A stretch of 64,000 nucleotides of DNA from Colocasia esculenta (taxonomy: Eukaryota > Streptophyta > Magnoliopsida > Alismatales > Araceae). The notes under the pieces are model-generated. The model made no database searches and had not been told where the DNA came from. It was given only the letters and a program-made list of their open reading frames with translations. Below are positions 34,290 to 46,329 of this stretch, piece after piece. Both the position numbers and the translations under genes were made by a program. Where the stretch lies: positions 25,641,346-25,705,345 of the forward strand of contig CM024766.1 of the NCBI GenBank assembly GCA_014218235.1, written 5' to 3'. Each line of letters begins with the position of its first letter. Position 1 is the first letter of the stretch.

Positions 34290-35545
34290 AATAATCTCCT
34301 TCACTTCAAGTGTCTTATATAACTGTTATGAAGAAGGTGGAAAACAATTTTAAAACTTCGTTGCTCATTAGCCCCAAAAAAATGTAGTCATGCACATTCT
34401 CAGCAACCAAAAGAACAACCTCAGTAACTGCCACTTGAAACCTGTTCAGAAAACTCGCATGCACATAAATGAACCATCTGCAGGGAAACAATGGAGTACA
34501 CATTGTGACATTTTATGGTCAGTAATTATGTCCCGATGAAACTTACCACTGCAAAGCTCAAAGGAAATTAGAAGTAACAATAGGAGGAAGTGAGGGAAGG
34601 AAGTCATACTGCCCTTTGTAGTTTGGCGTATTTGATAACGAGGAAGAATATGTGGTCACCATAGAGGAATCAACACACCGACCACCACCAGAACAATTGC
34701 GATCTACTCTGATGTTGTGCGAGGAGTCATTGGGATCCATATGGAGAATATATATAGGAGCAAAGATTGGGTTCATAGGTTCCACACATTACTGTGCATT
34801 CAAGATGGAGCGGATCCTTGTCTTCTCCAGCCAATACATTGGGAAGGAGATGGGGGGCAGAGCACAGAAGGTGTAGTCCAGTCGAAGTGCATATCAGAGG
34901 GTGTGGCTTGAGCAAATAGCTTTTCCCCAACCTCCAGAAGCTTAAATGGAGCAAACGGCTTGAAATGATGACTCACTGGAGAAGTGTCCTATGTCAAAGT
35001 AATCCTGGAGGTCATAGTCAGAATCAAATATCACTCGGATCGAAGTGGCTGAGTAGAGTGGAGTGCCTTGTGAACATGATCTACCATGGGGAAAGGCATT
35101 AGAGGTAGCTTACCATGTGCTTTGAAGAGGAAGAAGACAGATCATCATATCACACCTACCGCATTCAAGGATTTGAGGAAAGATTAACTTGGAAGCTGAG
35201 TTCGATCTCGAGGAAGATCGGTACTACTTCCTTTCAAGAGATATGATACCAGGGAAGGGGATGCTAGGGTTTTTTCATCATTTTTTTTTTTGGGAAATGG
35301 CCTTACATTCCCCTGTGAATGTCCCTGGAAACCCGTCGATAATGCTATCGGAGGGTTCACCCTCTGATAGGGCTATCGGAAGTTAACAGAGCAATGCCCG
35401 AATATCTACTTGATAACGTATCTATTTTCCCAAAGCGAACAACACTTTGTCATGGCTGATAAAACCTAGTTATCAGTGGTTAATCAAGGATAACCAGTTA
35501 TCAAAGCCACCATTAATCATTGTTTGTCTCTCCATAATTAGAGAG
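34290..35545. other. Intergenic stretch, no recognised gene
   Basis: This DNA was joined to 25675 before the LARD-like insertion. Short minus-strand frames at 34315-34503 and 34558-34954 match no family I know. A near-perfect hairpin with an 11-base stem lies at 35345-35370, and a T run at 35281-35291. Confidence 0.5.
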
Positions 35546-35860
35546 TGTAACAACCCGGATTTTTAAATCCCAAATAAATGGGGATAAATTAGTGGACAAG
35601 ATTGAGTAAGGTCTCAATCAAGATAATTAAAGTAAAGGATCCAATGAAGAAAGTCTTGGGATGAGCCAATGGGGATAAATTAGTTTGCAGCATATTATCT
35701 CCATCCTGGATTCTAACATGAGCATAAGCTTGCTTATCGAGACGATTTGTTGGGTGCAATAACGTCGGTAGTGGATAGGATGTCACGAACTCATGATGAA
35801 ATGTGTAGTCGCCCTTAATGAGGTATAAATTTCATACGTAGTTTACAAATGTAATAATCT
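35546..35860 (+). repeat. Possible LTR fragment of a gypsy element
   Basis: It starts TGTAACAACCCGGATTTTTAA, a start common in gypsy LTRs. The word ATGGGGATAAATTAGT occurs twice (near 35578 and 35668). No partner LTR or duplication is found in the window. Confidence 0.3.
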
Positions 35861-35934
35861 TTCATGTAAAATATGCCACTAATAGTTTTACATCGCCTTC
35901 TTCACTGCAAGCAAAAAAAATTTTGGGAAGGAAT

Positions 35935-36515
35935 TTGTTCCTTCGGTGACGCTTCAACGATTGCATCCCAGCAAAAGCTTGACCCAAGTATATACAATTT
36001 AGTTATGAAAGGTCAAGAATGTATGGAAGAAGTTGTAACTAGTTCCCATCTTTCCCTATGGCAAGAAAGTGGTGGCTTAGTTATGGGAGAAGTGCACCAA
36101 CACATAGAGATATTGCAATTAGAGTTTTATCATAGACTTCATCTTCTAGTGGTTGTGAGAGGAATTGGTGTACATTTACTCTAATTCATACAAAGTTGAG
36201 GAGCCGATCGAGTCACAGAAGATCAGACAGCTAGGTGTATGTGCACTATAATATGAGACTTAGATTGAAACATGTGCAGATGGATGCAAAAAAGGGGGAG
36301 GAAGACTATGATCCCATAGACATGTCTTACCTCAGAGATGATGAAGACCCGTTGGTGTCATGGGTTTCTAGGTCTACTATAGAATGGCGGGAGATGGAGC
36401 TTGATGAGGAGGCTGGCAAACCAGGAGATCAACCCCGACCAAACACATTCTTGGCTTCTGTTATTAAGAGGATTGAGGCAAGTGGAGATGTGAGGGCTGC
36501 CGAGATACACCTATG
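35935..36515 (+). pseudogene. hAT transposase C-terminal (dimerisation) region, decayed
   Basis: After GDASTIASQQKLDP (about 35945) and a frame change, the plus strand reads WWLSYGRSAPTHRDIAIRVLS (split here by a stop after VLS) and SGCERNWCTFTLIHTKLRSR. It then reads VYVHYNMRLRLKHVQ and an acidic tail to 36515. The W-x-YG, IA.R.LS and GCERN..F..IHT..R blocks are the hallmark of the hAT dimerisation domain. Stops lie at 36133-36135 and near 36230. No catalytic N-terminal half is seen, so only the tail of the element remains or the front part was lost. Confidence 0.85.
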
Positions 36516-37560
36516 ACACAGACTCATCATTCAAATTTTGCAGTTGACTTAGACAATGATATCCAAATAGGTTGTTTTACCAGAGCCAATGGAGACCCTA
36601 CTACCTAGATTCACTACATGATGGACACAGTAGATGTAGATTGGTTGATTCAACCGAGAGCTCCCCTCCGTCCCCCTAATCTCAGTCAGTAGCTTCCCCT
36701 TCATCTCGGCCTAGGGGTCCCCCTTCTTGACCTCCATATTTATCTATGTCATCTTCTACACACCGTCAGGGTTCATCTCAGACCCATATGACACAGGTTA
36801 ATTTGTAATACCTCATAGATTTTATTTGTTTATGTTACTTATAATGACATACTACTCCCGCAGACATCTGTTGGTTAGCCAAGTGGTTGAAAATAAGGAA
36901 GGAAGAAGGATACATCACAGGGAGGACCACCCAAGAAATATGGATGGACAATGAAGATTTTTTGTTGCAGGAAAAAGAAAAACACATAGCATGAAGATCC
37001 CCTTGACATTGTGTGACTCCTTCGACACCTGAGACATCTCAGAGACATAGTACGGTACATGACTCTTCAAATCCTTCTTCTCCATCTGGTACAGCTGGAA
37101 GTGGTGGTGGTAGTAGCGGAGGTGGCGACAATGGTGGTGGTGGTGGTGGTGAGAGCATGCACTTTACAATGGAGTCTGAGTTCACGCATGCTACCCAAGA
37201 CAACATAGATCACGGTGCTCCACTAAGCGCACAAAAAAGGTAGAAAGTAGATAACAAATGGTGGCACATACGGTCTATAGACATTAGTAGCTATCAAGAG
37301 ATTGTATCTAATTTTGAGAGATTGAGCACACATGAAGAGAAAACATCTCAGGCTATCAGTGAGGGTTATAGTTTCTTTTCAGGACATATACAGCTAGATC
37401 CATATGCACAGCATCATGGGTATGGTGTCTATTATGACTCTGGATACTAGCATGGCGATGTTGGTTCGTGCATGCAGATTTTGATCATTCCACCACTAGG
37501 GCCTACAATAGTGCGACAACGAACACGCCAATATGTAGAATATCAACGTATGTATGAAAA
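36516..37560 (+). pseudogene. Downstream tail of the hAT-like gene, low-complexity Ser/Gly-rich
   Basis: Patches of open frame continue after the dimerisation domain. A possible short intron starts near 36811 (GTTTGTAATACC). A Ser/Gly-rich piece at 37013-37243 encodes GTAGSGGGSSGGGDNGGGGGG. Further right, acidic and Tyr-rich pieces (FSGHIQLDPYAQHHGYG) are readable near 37380. These tails often follow hAT-type proteins in plants, but the link here is by position only. Confidence 0.4.
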
Positions 37561-37739
37561 TACAATTCTAAAAAGATTAAATTAATTTATATAACTCAAT
37601 TACTGAAACTAACTACATGGTCTACAAGAATTAGTGTTCGATAAAATCAATTGTCCCTACTCCATAATCTTTAATCTCAAGTAAAGGCCTTAACCCTTAA
37701 CCACGGAGAAGCACTAGATTGTGCTTAATTTGATCATTG

Positions 37740-38115
37740 CGAACCCCTAATAATCGATTATAACTACTGAAAGATCGAGTTTTTGGACCTAAGCCTCTGA
37801 GAAGATCTAAACTTGTTCTGTGAGTCCTCGATAATCGATTAGACAAGCCTATAATCGATTATCTTGCACAGAAGCCCTTACCCTTAGCTGCTGGGGAGTT
37901 GTACCTTGTTTGCCATGAACCATCAATAATTGATCATAGGAACTCAATAATATCGATTATCCTGAATAGAATCATTTACCCATAGCCGCAAAGAAGGTTT
38001 GTTCAAAGCTAACTATTGGTAATCAGGCATGAATGAGCGATAATCAATTATCCTGTTGCTAACAAGTTATGGAGTTGCACTTGAAGAAGCCTTGACCCTT
38101 AGCCTCTATGGAGTT
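37740..38115. repeat. Degenerate tandem repeat with ATAATCGATTAT palindromes
   Basis: Roughly 100-bp units share CCCTTA(A/C)CC, GAGTTGCAC and one or two copies of an ATCGATTAT-like palindrome. Copies of the palindrome sit near 37752, 37829, 37849, 37925, 37952 and 38040. The units are diverged. Confidence 0.6.
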
Positions 38116-38888
38116 GCACTATCACAGTAATAAGTTAATAAACAAATAATAATATTTTTAATTTTAAAAGGCCATTGAAGGTGCCTACATGAGTCATGCA
38201 CCAGCTTTATTTCATATAGAAATAGATAATTACATGTGGTTGCTAAGCAATCCCAGTTAATCAAACAAGACAAACTCTCATGCTCAATCTAAGATTTGAG
38301 AGAACCAAGAAAAGAAAAGAACCTGTATATAATGAAAGTGCCTAACTAGCAACATATGTAGTATGACCAACCCACACCATCCTTAACAATCTTGTTGGGG
38401 AATATTTTCAGTGGAGGAACTCCTCTCCATAGAGCATGTGCAAACACCAACCCAAAATTCTTGGGATGAATTAGTGTCTTGAATATGATTTTTTTTTCCA
38501 AACTTTAGAAGCTACTTGCTTACATGCCTTTAAAACACTTTGAGAGATCATAGGAAATGACACCATAAGATGTATAGTTTCTTCATGTATAGGTTCCTAA
38601 TCCCAAGAAGAGGGGACGCCAACACCTTTACCATCAATTCCTTGACAAGAAATCTGCATGCATATTATATTAGGCTTAACAATAAATAACTAGCCATTGT
38701 AAATATTTATTTTATTTAGTAAGTTTGATAAATAATTAATAAAATCACAATATCAATCCATGCTAGCTTATATTGTATATTTTGACGAAAAACCACAACA
38801 GACTATGTCAAAATTTAATTTATACGCCAATATGCATCATTGAAAACTTCTTTCCACTATATTCTTTTTCATCTAACTAAAATACAAA
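38116..38888. other. AT-rich intergenic stretch, no recognised feature
   Basis: No open frame above background and no family-specific repeat recognised. Confidence 0.6.
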
Positions 38889-39459
38889 GACAATATTTGG
38901 AAGTGAGTTTGGAGTGGTTTTCACTCTTTAAATCTCTAACAAATCCCATTGTATTTCCAAACGTAGCTATGGGACTTTCTACACAATGTTTTTGAAGGGA
39001 AGGAGAGATACAGACAAATTGTTTTTAGTCTCTTCAGTTTGCAAAAAGTGGGAGGAAGACCGCTTTCTGGGGTGCTTGTTCTGATTTTGCAAGGAAATTC
39101 CTACAATATCCCTACAAATTTGGGGTGGGAGACAAGGCTGATAGGAGCCATTAATAGGGCCAATAACTGCAAAATACATCATCTAATTTTTCACTTTTCA
39201 TCCCCCCTCCCAAACAACAATGTTGTTCTGGATGTCATCATTACAAATTAGAGGTTGTTGACAATGTCTTCAAAGCCAACTTTGGTGGGTCTTATGTCTT
39301 CGGGAGTAGAGAAGAGTTGCACAGACAACCCTGGCAACTGTGAGGGTTGCCTGAACAAATGCTATCTCCAGAAACTCGCTCTAGAGAAATCATCATCGGC
39401 AGGTGGCCCCCTGCCCATCGACGGACCCTACTGCTGCTCAAGTGGCGATGTTGTGGGTC

Positions 39460-39475
39460 GGGGGGGGGGGGGGGG
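39460..39475 (+). repeat. Run of 16 G followed by C runs (39722-39735, 39914-39928)
   Basis: A G16 run on the plus strand faces C14 and C15 runs 250-450 bases downstream. They could pair or form G-quadruplexes. Such runs are also prone to sequencing error. Confidence 0.8.
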
Positions 39476-40405
39476 CATCCCTGGGCTCTCCACTCCCTCC
39501 TCCTCCCCAACCCCGTTCTCCTTTCGATATTCCCCACTTGTCTCATCTTCTTCCGACTCTTTTTCTCTACTCAATTTTCTCTTTATCAGTCTCATCCCTT
39601 TCGATCCTAACCTACCTTCCTCTCTCTACTCCCCCCACTATTTCTATCCTCCGTTCCCCAACCTTAGTCCTTTTAGCTTCGGCCTCCACCACCCTCCAAC
39701 CCCCCATCGCCGTGACCCCCTCCCCCCCCCCCCCCACCTCTCCTTGTTCTGATCACCCTCTATCTAGCTTTCACCTTTTCCCATCGTTGGTGTTGGCTCT
39801 GTTAACACCCCCTTCTCTAGATCTATCTCCCCTTTTTAATGCCACCTTCCATCTCTTAGCTATTCCTCCACCCTCATCATCCTCCTCCATAGTCCCTCCG
39901 TCTTTCTCCTCTGCCCCCCCCCCCCCCCTCCCCCCTCCCCTCACTTGCGGGATCATCCCGACCTACCACCTTGGCATTAATATCTATCTGTTATGTTGTA
40001 TTGTGATTTTGTTGCAAGAGTTTCTACAAACTTTGGAAGGTTTCTTCTCTATCTAAAATCACTCTCTAGTTTAGTTTTGGATTGTTGAGTTACTGAGTCG
40101 CAGTTAGTGGTCGTTTAATCTCTAGAGCCCTCCTTCATATTATGGATCTATAAGTTTAGCTCGAGTTCTAAGGATCATCCACACACCTTTTCGGTGAGTG
40201 CATTTTTGGAGCTATCATTTTCTTGTTGTTGTATATAAGTATGGCAACTTTTCTCCTCAACAGCAGGTTTTCACTTTGGCTCTTACTCGGCTTCACTCCT
40301 AAGCTTAAAAGTTTCGCTTGATCTTAGTTCGTGGCTTGGAGAAACACCTTTCTCTCATGCAGATCATGTAGCAATGTTAATCCTTATATTTGTTAGTATG
40401 GAGTT

Positions 40406-43400
40406 TGTAACATCCCTCCTTTCCCTTGGTCAGCCACCTTCTGTTTAAGTCGCGACGCTTGGGCTGTCGCCTTCTGAAGGCGACACGGTGGTCGTCGCGT
40501 TCTGGGTGGGAACGGAACGGGCATGCTATCGCGTTCACCCTCTGACCGCAGCATGCAATTTTGTCGTCATGCAGTCGGACTTGTTGTGATGGGTGTCAAC
40601 CTCTGTCAGTGGGAAGGCGACGGGGCAGATGTCGTGATCATGTGTCAGCTCTGCGAGGTTGACACGTGGCATTTCTGTTGGTCAGTTTGACCTTGACCCA
40701 TGGGATCGCGATGGGTTGGCCGTCACGTTCACTTCAGTGAACGTGACAGGCAAGTTGTTGCATTCTCATCGCCAAGGCTTAAATCGACCCAGGCGACAGA
40801 ACACTCTTCTTCTTCATCCCTTCACCTGTTTCCCCTTGCTCCGGTGCCTGTGGGTGTGTCTGCTCCGTGGGGAAGGTTGGAGGGAGTTTGTGAGGGTGTG
40901 AGCTTGGAAGGGTGGTGGTGTGAGGGTTTTCTCACCTTGTGAAGGTAGGTTTGGCTTGCTTTGGTTAAGGTTTTCCCCTTTTCATTTCTCCTCTCAATGT
41001 GGCTTCCCCTCTTGTGGTAGATCCGCTTCCTCGGCTCTTGAAGGAGGACGTTTGTGGCTTGTGGACGGCATCTCCGTGGGAGTTGAAGCGAGGAGGAGGG
41101 TTGCAAGCCTACGAGAAGACCCCATTGGGGTGGATCTTCTATTTGAGGTAGGGATGCCTAAACCTTCCCTTAGTTCTATCATGCTAGGGCCCAAACCCCT
41201 TTCTCCAAGCCAATTAGAACCATGCTAGGTCGTGCTTTGTGTTCTAAGTGTCATGTGGTTTGCATGCATGTTTTTGTGATGTGTGGATGGTGCTTGGCAT
41301 GGGTGTAGACACTGCCAAGGGATGAATGTTCGACGACGCGTACAAAGAGGGGTATGGAAGGTGAGAAGAGGATCGTGATCGCTAGATGCACGTGGGCACC
41401 GAATGGAGATGCACAGCGAGGGGTGCGGAATGGAATGGGTGATCGTGAGTGTACCTTTTTTGGAGCGGGAGATTGCACGGGGGAGGTAGGTCCTATCTTC
41501 CTCTACGAACACGGCCGGCCGCAGTAGAGGGCATTTTCCGTTTGGTTACCCCTGCAAAAAATAGACAAATAAAAATAGGGATTAGCCGAATGAGGCGTGT
41601 AGTACCGAATCCCAAACAAATAAATGAAATGAGTAAAATGGAGAGGACTCACCTGATGGTGGTTTTAAACCCCTAAGAAATAGGTGTGTGTGTGTGTATG
41701 CATGCGTGTGTGTTTGTATATGTAAAAAAAGTAAAGGATGACCACATGGGGGCCGGAGGAGATAAATAAAAAGGTAAAAGAGAGAAAGGGGAGGGGGTGC
41801 TTCCCCGAATGGTGAATAGCGTGGCGGTGTGACGGGCCGTTGCCGGAGTTGATGGAGGATGTGGAGGAAGACACTCCCGCATTGCGCGTGGAATGGAAGG
41901 AGACGACGACGCTAGACTCTGAGGAAGAAGAATGGATTGACGAGGAATGGCTCAGAGTCGAGGCGAGGATCCAGCAGAACTTCGCCGCTATCGTTGGGCC
42001 CCCCTTATAAATGACCCTCGGGTCAAATTTATAGGCAACACGGATTCAAATCGCGTCCATCCCAGCGGATGCGACTTAAGATGAAAAGTGTCTGGGTCAG
42101 TAGGCCTCGATTAGAATAGCATCGGGCAAGCGCGCCGCGACTTGATTTAAATCACGTCTGGGCAGCAGGCTGCGACTTAGAGGGTCAAATTGATGTGATG
42201 GGCGCATCATGACTGTAGCCCCAGCTACGCTTAGAATCACGTCGGGTGACATGAAACGCAGTGGCTTGGCCAGACGTGATTACAACTCGCATGATTCTGA
42301 GGCAATCAGCTCATAAATGCGCTGTCTGCTAATCGGATGTCGGATTTGACCTTCTGAATCGTGTCTGCTGACAAGGACGCGATAACAATTTGAGCAAGTG
42401 CCAGATAAACGCGTCGGCTTCATCGGTCGCGGATAAGGTCCTCCTAAAAAGCATCCACTGACACAGACACGAATTGATGAAGTTGTTCATGGTCTGTGAC
42501 TGAACCACATTTGAAACGAAGGGGAAGCACCGAGAAAGAATGGGTGAGATCCAAAAATATTGGGAAACTACTCTTGCAAGGCAAAAAGAGGGCCATTCGT
42601 GGCATTATGGCGCAACAGGAAATTTGCCCTCGGTGGAGCCAAATTCATGTGTCTACAATGGGGTATTCTTGTTGATAGTATCATGTGTGCATGTGAGTTT
42701 TATTGAGTGTAGCTTAGCTTTCCTTGCATGCATAGGGGTTGTATGGGTGGGTGATGCTATAAATAAGTTGTTTAAATCGCCATGCATGCTCCCTTCTCCA
42801 TGGTTTGGTTGTATGGGTGGTGTTTGGCCTGAAGGGGATGCCCACGGGTGTGCAAAACCTGTGGTCATGACAAGGTTAGTGTCACGACCCAGGTCGCGAC
42901 ACCTCGACACATTGCTTTCAGGTTCGAGGAAGCGACGCCCACCTTGTCGCCTTCTGGTCGCGACAGGGTGGCTGTCGTGTTCTCTTTGGGTTTTTGTACC
43001 ATGTGTGTTTTTAGAGGTCTCAGGTGGTTACCTGGGCCTCTGTGGTCACGACAATGTCCTGGTCGCGACTTGGGCGTGATGGGTATCTTGTTGCCTTCTT
43101 GAACCAGGTCGTGACAGACCGTGTGTCGCCTTTAGGTGGCGACAGTCTGTGTGCCGCCTTCTCAGATAGAGAAAGGACTTGACGACCTATTCGGAGTTTC
43201 CTTCCATTGTGAATCTATTTTCTTGGCACCTATGTTGTTCCTAGTGCAGTGCTACCCTAGTCTTTCACCCGGTGCTAGGCACTTGAGGGCTTGTCCACGA
43301 GATAGGTTGTTACCGTTACCTGGGACCCCCGATCCCCGCGTGCCTATTATAGGGAATTTTTCGTGCGACGAGTTTTGCTCGAGTCACGGACTCTGGTAGA

Positions 43401-44343
43401 AGAGGGGAAAACGGTGGGGACAGCGGCGTTGAGTCATTTGTAGAGCTCTCTTAGCTGGGTCTGTGTCGTCAAGGTGGTTGTGGTGCTCTTTCGGTGCAGA
43501 CCAGCTAGTCCTTCTTTCTCACTGCCTCACTCTACGTGGTTCCGAAACCAGTTAGAGGGGCCAGGCGTGGGACCCTAGTCCAGCCAGACTACGGCGTTGT
43601 GGTTGCTTTGGTTCCGCGTCTCACTCCAACGGGAGGTGTTAGGCAGGGACTGTGGTCGAGGGTAAGGCACCTGGCCGGTTGACTAGTGTAGCTTTTTTTA
43701 GCTAGTGTGTTTGTCCAGACAGTGGTTAGCTACCTGTGTTACAGCCTTGGGTTTATCCCGTGCCTTGGTTTACACGGGTGTTCCAGTTCCGAGTTTTCAC
43801 TTAGACCGTGGACCGTGTCGTTCTTTACGCTTCCGCACTTGACTCTATTAGTAGGATAGATTTACTATTTTATTTAATTAATACTCTTTAGATCTATTCT
43901 GATGTTAGAACTAGTGGGAGATTGGTAGTCCCTACTCGGCTTCTTCGTGAAGCTCATGCCCTCTTTTGCTGGTAAGACTTCACAGTAGCCCCCTCCGCTG
44001 CGGACTGAGGAGACGCGCCCGTTGTAGACGGTGTCCCTAGTGAGCAGCGTTCCCCCAGCTTGTGTACTTCACCCTAAGGGTATGCCCCTAAGGGAACTGT
44101 CTTTTCCCTTTATTTTCAGCACTTGTATTTTACTTACTTTGGGACTGTACTATACTGGTACTTAGTGTTGGACTCTTTTCCTTCACCTGTTGTACATTTT
44201 AGTACGTTTGTTGTTATTTATCTCTATTACATATCTTGTTAGACTGATCCGTTAGCCCTTTTGGGTCCCTAGACCCGTGGGCGGCGGTTCCTACGGTCGG
44301 ATCCTTGGTGGAAGCTAAGGGTCCGGGCTTAGGGGTCGTTATA
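40406..44343 (+). repeat. 5' LTR of the chromovirus, carrying a solo LTR insertion
   Basis: It starts TGTAACATCCCTCC and ends GGGTCGTTATA before the primer site. Compared with the right LTR it has one extra block of 1359 bases (41304-42662), which is a solo LTR plus one duplication copy. The sequence contains TCGCGAC words. The 3' third shares wording with the LTR of the LARD-like element, for example TGCCTCACT near a GGGGCCAGGCGTGGG block. Confidence 0.9.
41304..42657. mobile_element. Solo LTR (1354 bp) inside the chromovirus LTR
   Basis: Its ends are TGTAGACAC and GTGTCTACA. The 5-bp duplication ATGGG lies at 41299-41303 and 42658-42662. The right chromovirus LTR shows the empty site (GGCATGGGGTATTC near 50018). 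TG..CA ends with a 5-bp duplication and no interior indicate a solo LTR formed by recombination. A TATA-like CCTATAAATTTG on the minus strand near 42030 suggests minus orientation. No coding region is present. Confidence 0.88.
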
Positions 44344-44344
44344 G

Positions 44345-44356
44345 TGGTATCAGAGC
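44345..44356 (+). other. Primer binding site of the chromovirus (initiator tRNA-Met)
   Basis: It reads TGGTATCAGAGC, 1 base after the LTR end. Confidence 0.93.
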
Positions 44357-44479
44357 AAGGTGTCTATCAAGACTTGTAATGGAAATAAGTAATAACGTAT
44401 GTCCCTTAGGAAGTACAAGTAACACTGCTAGCCGCTGGAGTGTTATCTGTTAACTTGATGTTATTTTGTGTCGCACGAC

Positions 44480-45640
44480 ATGGCTCCACGTCGACGCAGG
44501 CAGGTTCGTGAGTTGATGGAGCATCAGGACCCCGAGCCAGACGAGTCGGTTGCAGCCAAGCACGTACCGGTTGATGCTCAGCCTCAGCAGTTCGAGCAGC
44601 CTGGTGACTCGTTGCCGCAGGGCGTCCCATTGCAGCAGGGAGAGCAGCAGCAGACTCCAGTTGCAGCGGCAGCACTTGAGGACTGCACGAAGATTCTGGA
44701 GAGGTTTCTTCATCTTCGGCCTCTGATGTTTTATGGTGACTATGATCCGGACAAGGCAGAGAGTTGGGTCCATGAGCTCGAGCGCACCTTTGAGACCATG
44801 GACTGTGCAGTTTAGGATCAGGTTAGGCTTGCAGTATATCAGCTGAAGGGGTCAGCCCACGAGTGGTGGAGGACTATGAGGAGGCCAGCTTTCAGGGCAA
44901 GAGGCGGGACCAGATTTCCTGGGAGTAGTTCCTCGAGACCTTTCACAGTGAGTACTTCCCCGACTACGCTTGTCGTGAGAGGAGGGACCAGTTCCACGAG
45001 CTGGCGCAGGGAGACTTGACTGTGGCGCAATACCACTAGAAGTTCGTATAGCTACTTCGACACGTCCCCACGTGGTCGCTAGTAAGCAGGCTCGCACCGT
45101 GTGGTTCATTAGCGGGCTATGCTCGGAGGTGAGGTGGGCCATGGCTGGCTACCTCTGTGACTCTTTGGCGTTGGCAGTGGCGAGAGCTACCCCCTTGGAG
45201 AGGGAGTGTTGGATTCAGCCGCAGCAGGGAGGAGGCTCGATGAGGTCTTCTCCGTACCAGCGCCCTTCGGGCATTTGAGGGAGTGTTTCCTCTTCTTCTT
45301 CTTCGGGGACAGGCGGTGCTGACCTGACCTCGAAGCTGAAGAAGCTGTTCACTCAAGGAGGCAGGCGTCGTTTCCAGTAGTCTCAGCAGCCGCGACGTCA
45401 ATAGGAGTAGCCAGTGGAGCAGTCTGTGTAGTAGGGACCAGAGCAGGGCCCGCAGAGCACGGGTTGCTTCCACTGTGGGTAGCAGGGTCACTACATTCGT
45501 GAGTGTCCGTTGAGGCAGCAGCAACAACAACATGCACCTCAGGCGCAGTACCATCCACCTCAGCAGGCACAATGTCAGCATCAGTAGGTTCAGTTTCAAC
45601 AGCTGCAGCAGTGCCAGCAGTAGCCCCAGCGAGGTTGTGG
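44480..45640 (+). pseudogene. Chromovirus gag with CCHC knuckle
   Basis: The ATG at 44480 gives MAPRRRRQVRELMEHQ, then a Gln-rich segment and the gag domain (LRPLMFYGDYDPDKAESWVHE, cut here at 20 residues or less in part). A TAG at 44813-44815 stops it. Homology continues with LKGSAHEWWRTMRR. The zinc knuckle reads GCFHCG, stop, QGHYIREC at 45462-45508. TAG stops at 45378-45380, 45402-45404 and 45408-45410 sit in a Gln-rich stretch, so most were probably CAG. This is the capsid/nucleocapsid precursor of a chromovirus. Confidence 0.85.
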
Positions 45641-46230
45641 TCGTGGTCGGTGATGAACATCACCAGAGAGGAGGCAGAGGCCTCTAATCTGGTCGTCGGT
45701 ATGGTTCCTTTTCTCGGTAGAGCTGCTAGAGTTTTGATTGATCCGAGTGCCACGCACTATTTTGCTTCTGAAGAGTTCTTCGTTGTTTTGTCTGAGTTTG
45801 CTCCAGAGTGGACCTATGACCTATCTGTAGAGCTTCCGAAGGGTGACTATGTGCGTACTCTGGGTTACCTAGATGATGTCACTATCAAGGTGCAGGGCCA
45901 CCAGCTAACAGCCAGACTATTTGCCTTGCAGCTCCATGACTTTGATGTCATCCTTGGCATGGACTGGTTAGAGGCACACTCTACACTGGTGGATTGTCTG
46001 CGGAAGACCGTGAGGTTCAAGATACCTGGAGCACTTGTGCTTTGCTTCTGAGGTATCCGGTCTACCCGATGACCCTTTGTCTCTTTCTGTAGAGCTCGAC
46101 ATCTTATCTGAGATGGTTGTGTTGCTTTCCTTGCTTCAGTGAGTGACTCGGATTCTGGTGAGCTGTCTGTTTCAGATGTGCCTATGGTTTGTGAGTTTGC
46201 TGACGTGTTTCCTGAGGATCTACCTGGTTT
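45641..46230 (+). pseudogene. Chromovirus aspartic protease
   Basis: An open stretch to 46051 has the protease fold: VLIDPSATHYFASEEFF, then FDVILGMDWLEAHSTLVDC. The usual catalytic triplet D-S-G reads D-P-S here, so the Gly is lost and Ser shifted, which should inactivate it. The flap-like and ILGMDWL blocks are normal for gypsy proteases. The linker to RT keeps CEFADVFPEDLPG-like sequence near 46190. Confidence 0.87.
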
Positions 46231-46329
46231 ACTGCCGGAGCGGGAGGTAGACTTCTCCATTAGTTGTTTCTGGGGACAATGCTTATGTCCAAGGCACCGT
46301 ACCGGATGGCGTCGGTAGAGCTGTGAAAG

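Noticed and set aside
35345..35370. Hairpin with an 11-base stem as a terminator or small RNA
   Set aside because: It is isolated, with no gene or promoter beside it. It is probably part of an old repeat.
39403..40056. 217-codon plus-strand frame, Pro/Ser/Leu-rich
   Set aside because: It lies in strongly pyrimidine-rich DNA of a retroposon, overlaps other open frames, and contains homopolymer runs. It has no domain.
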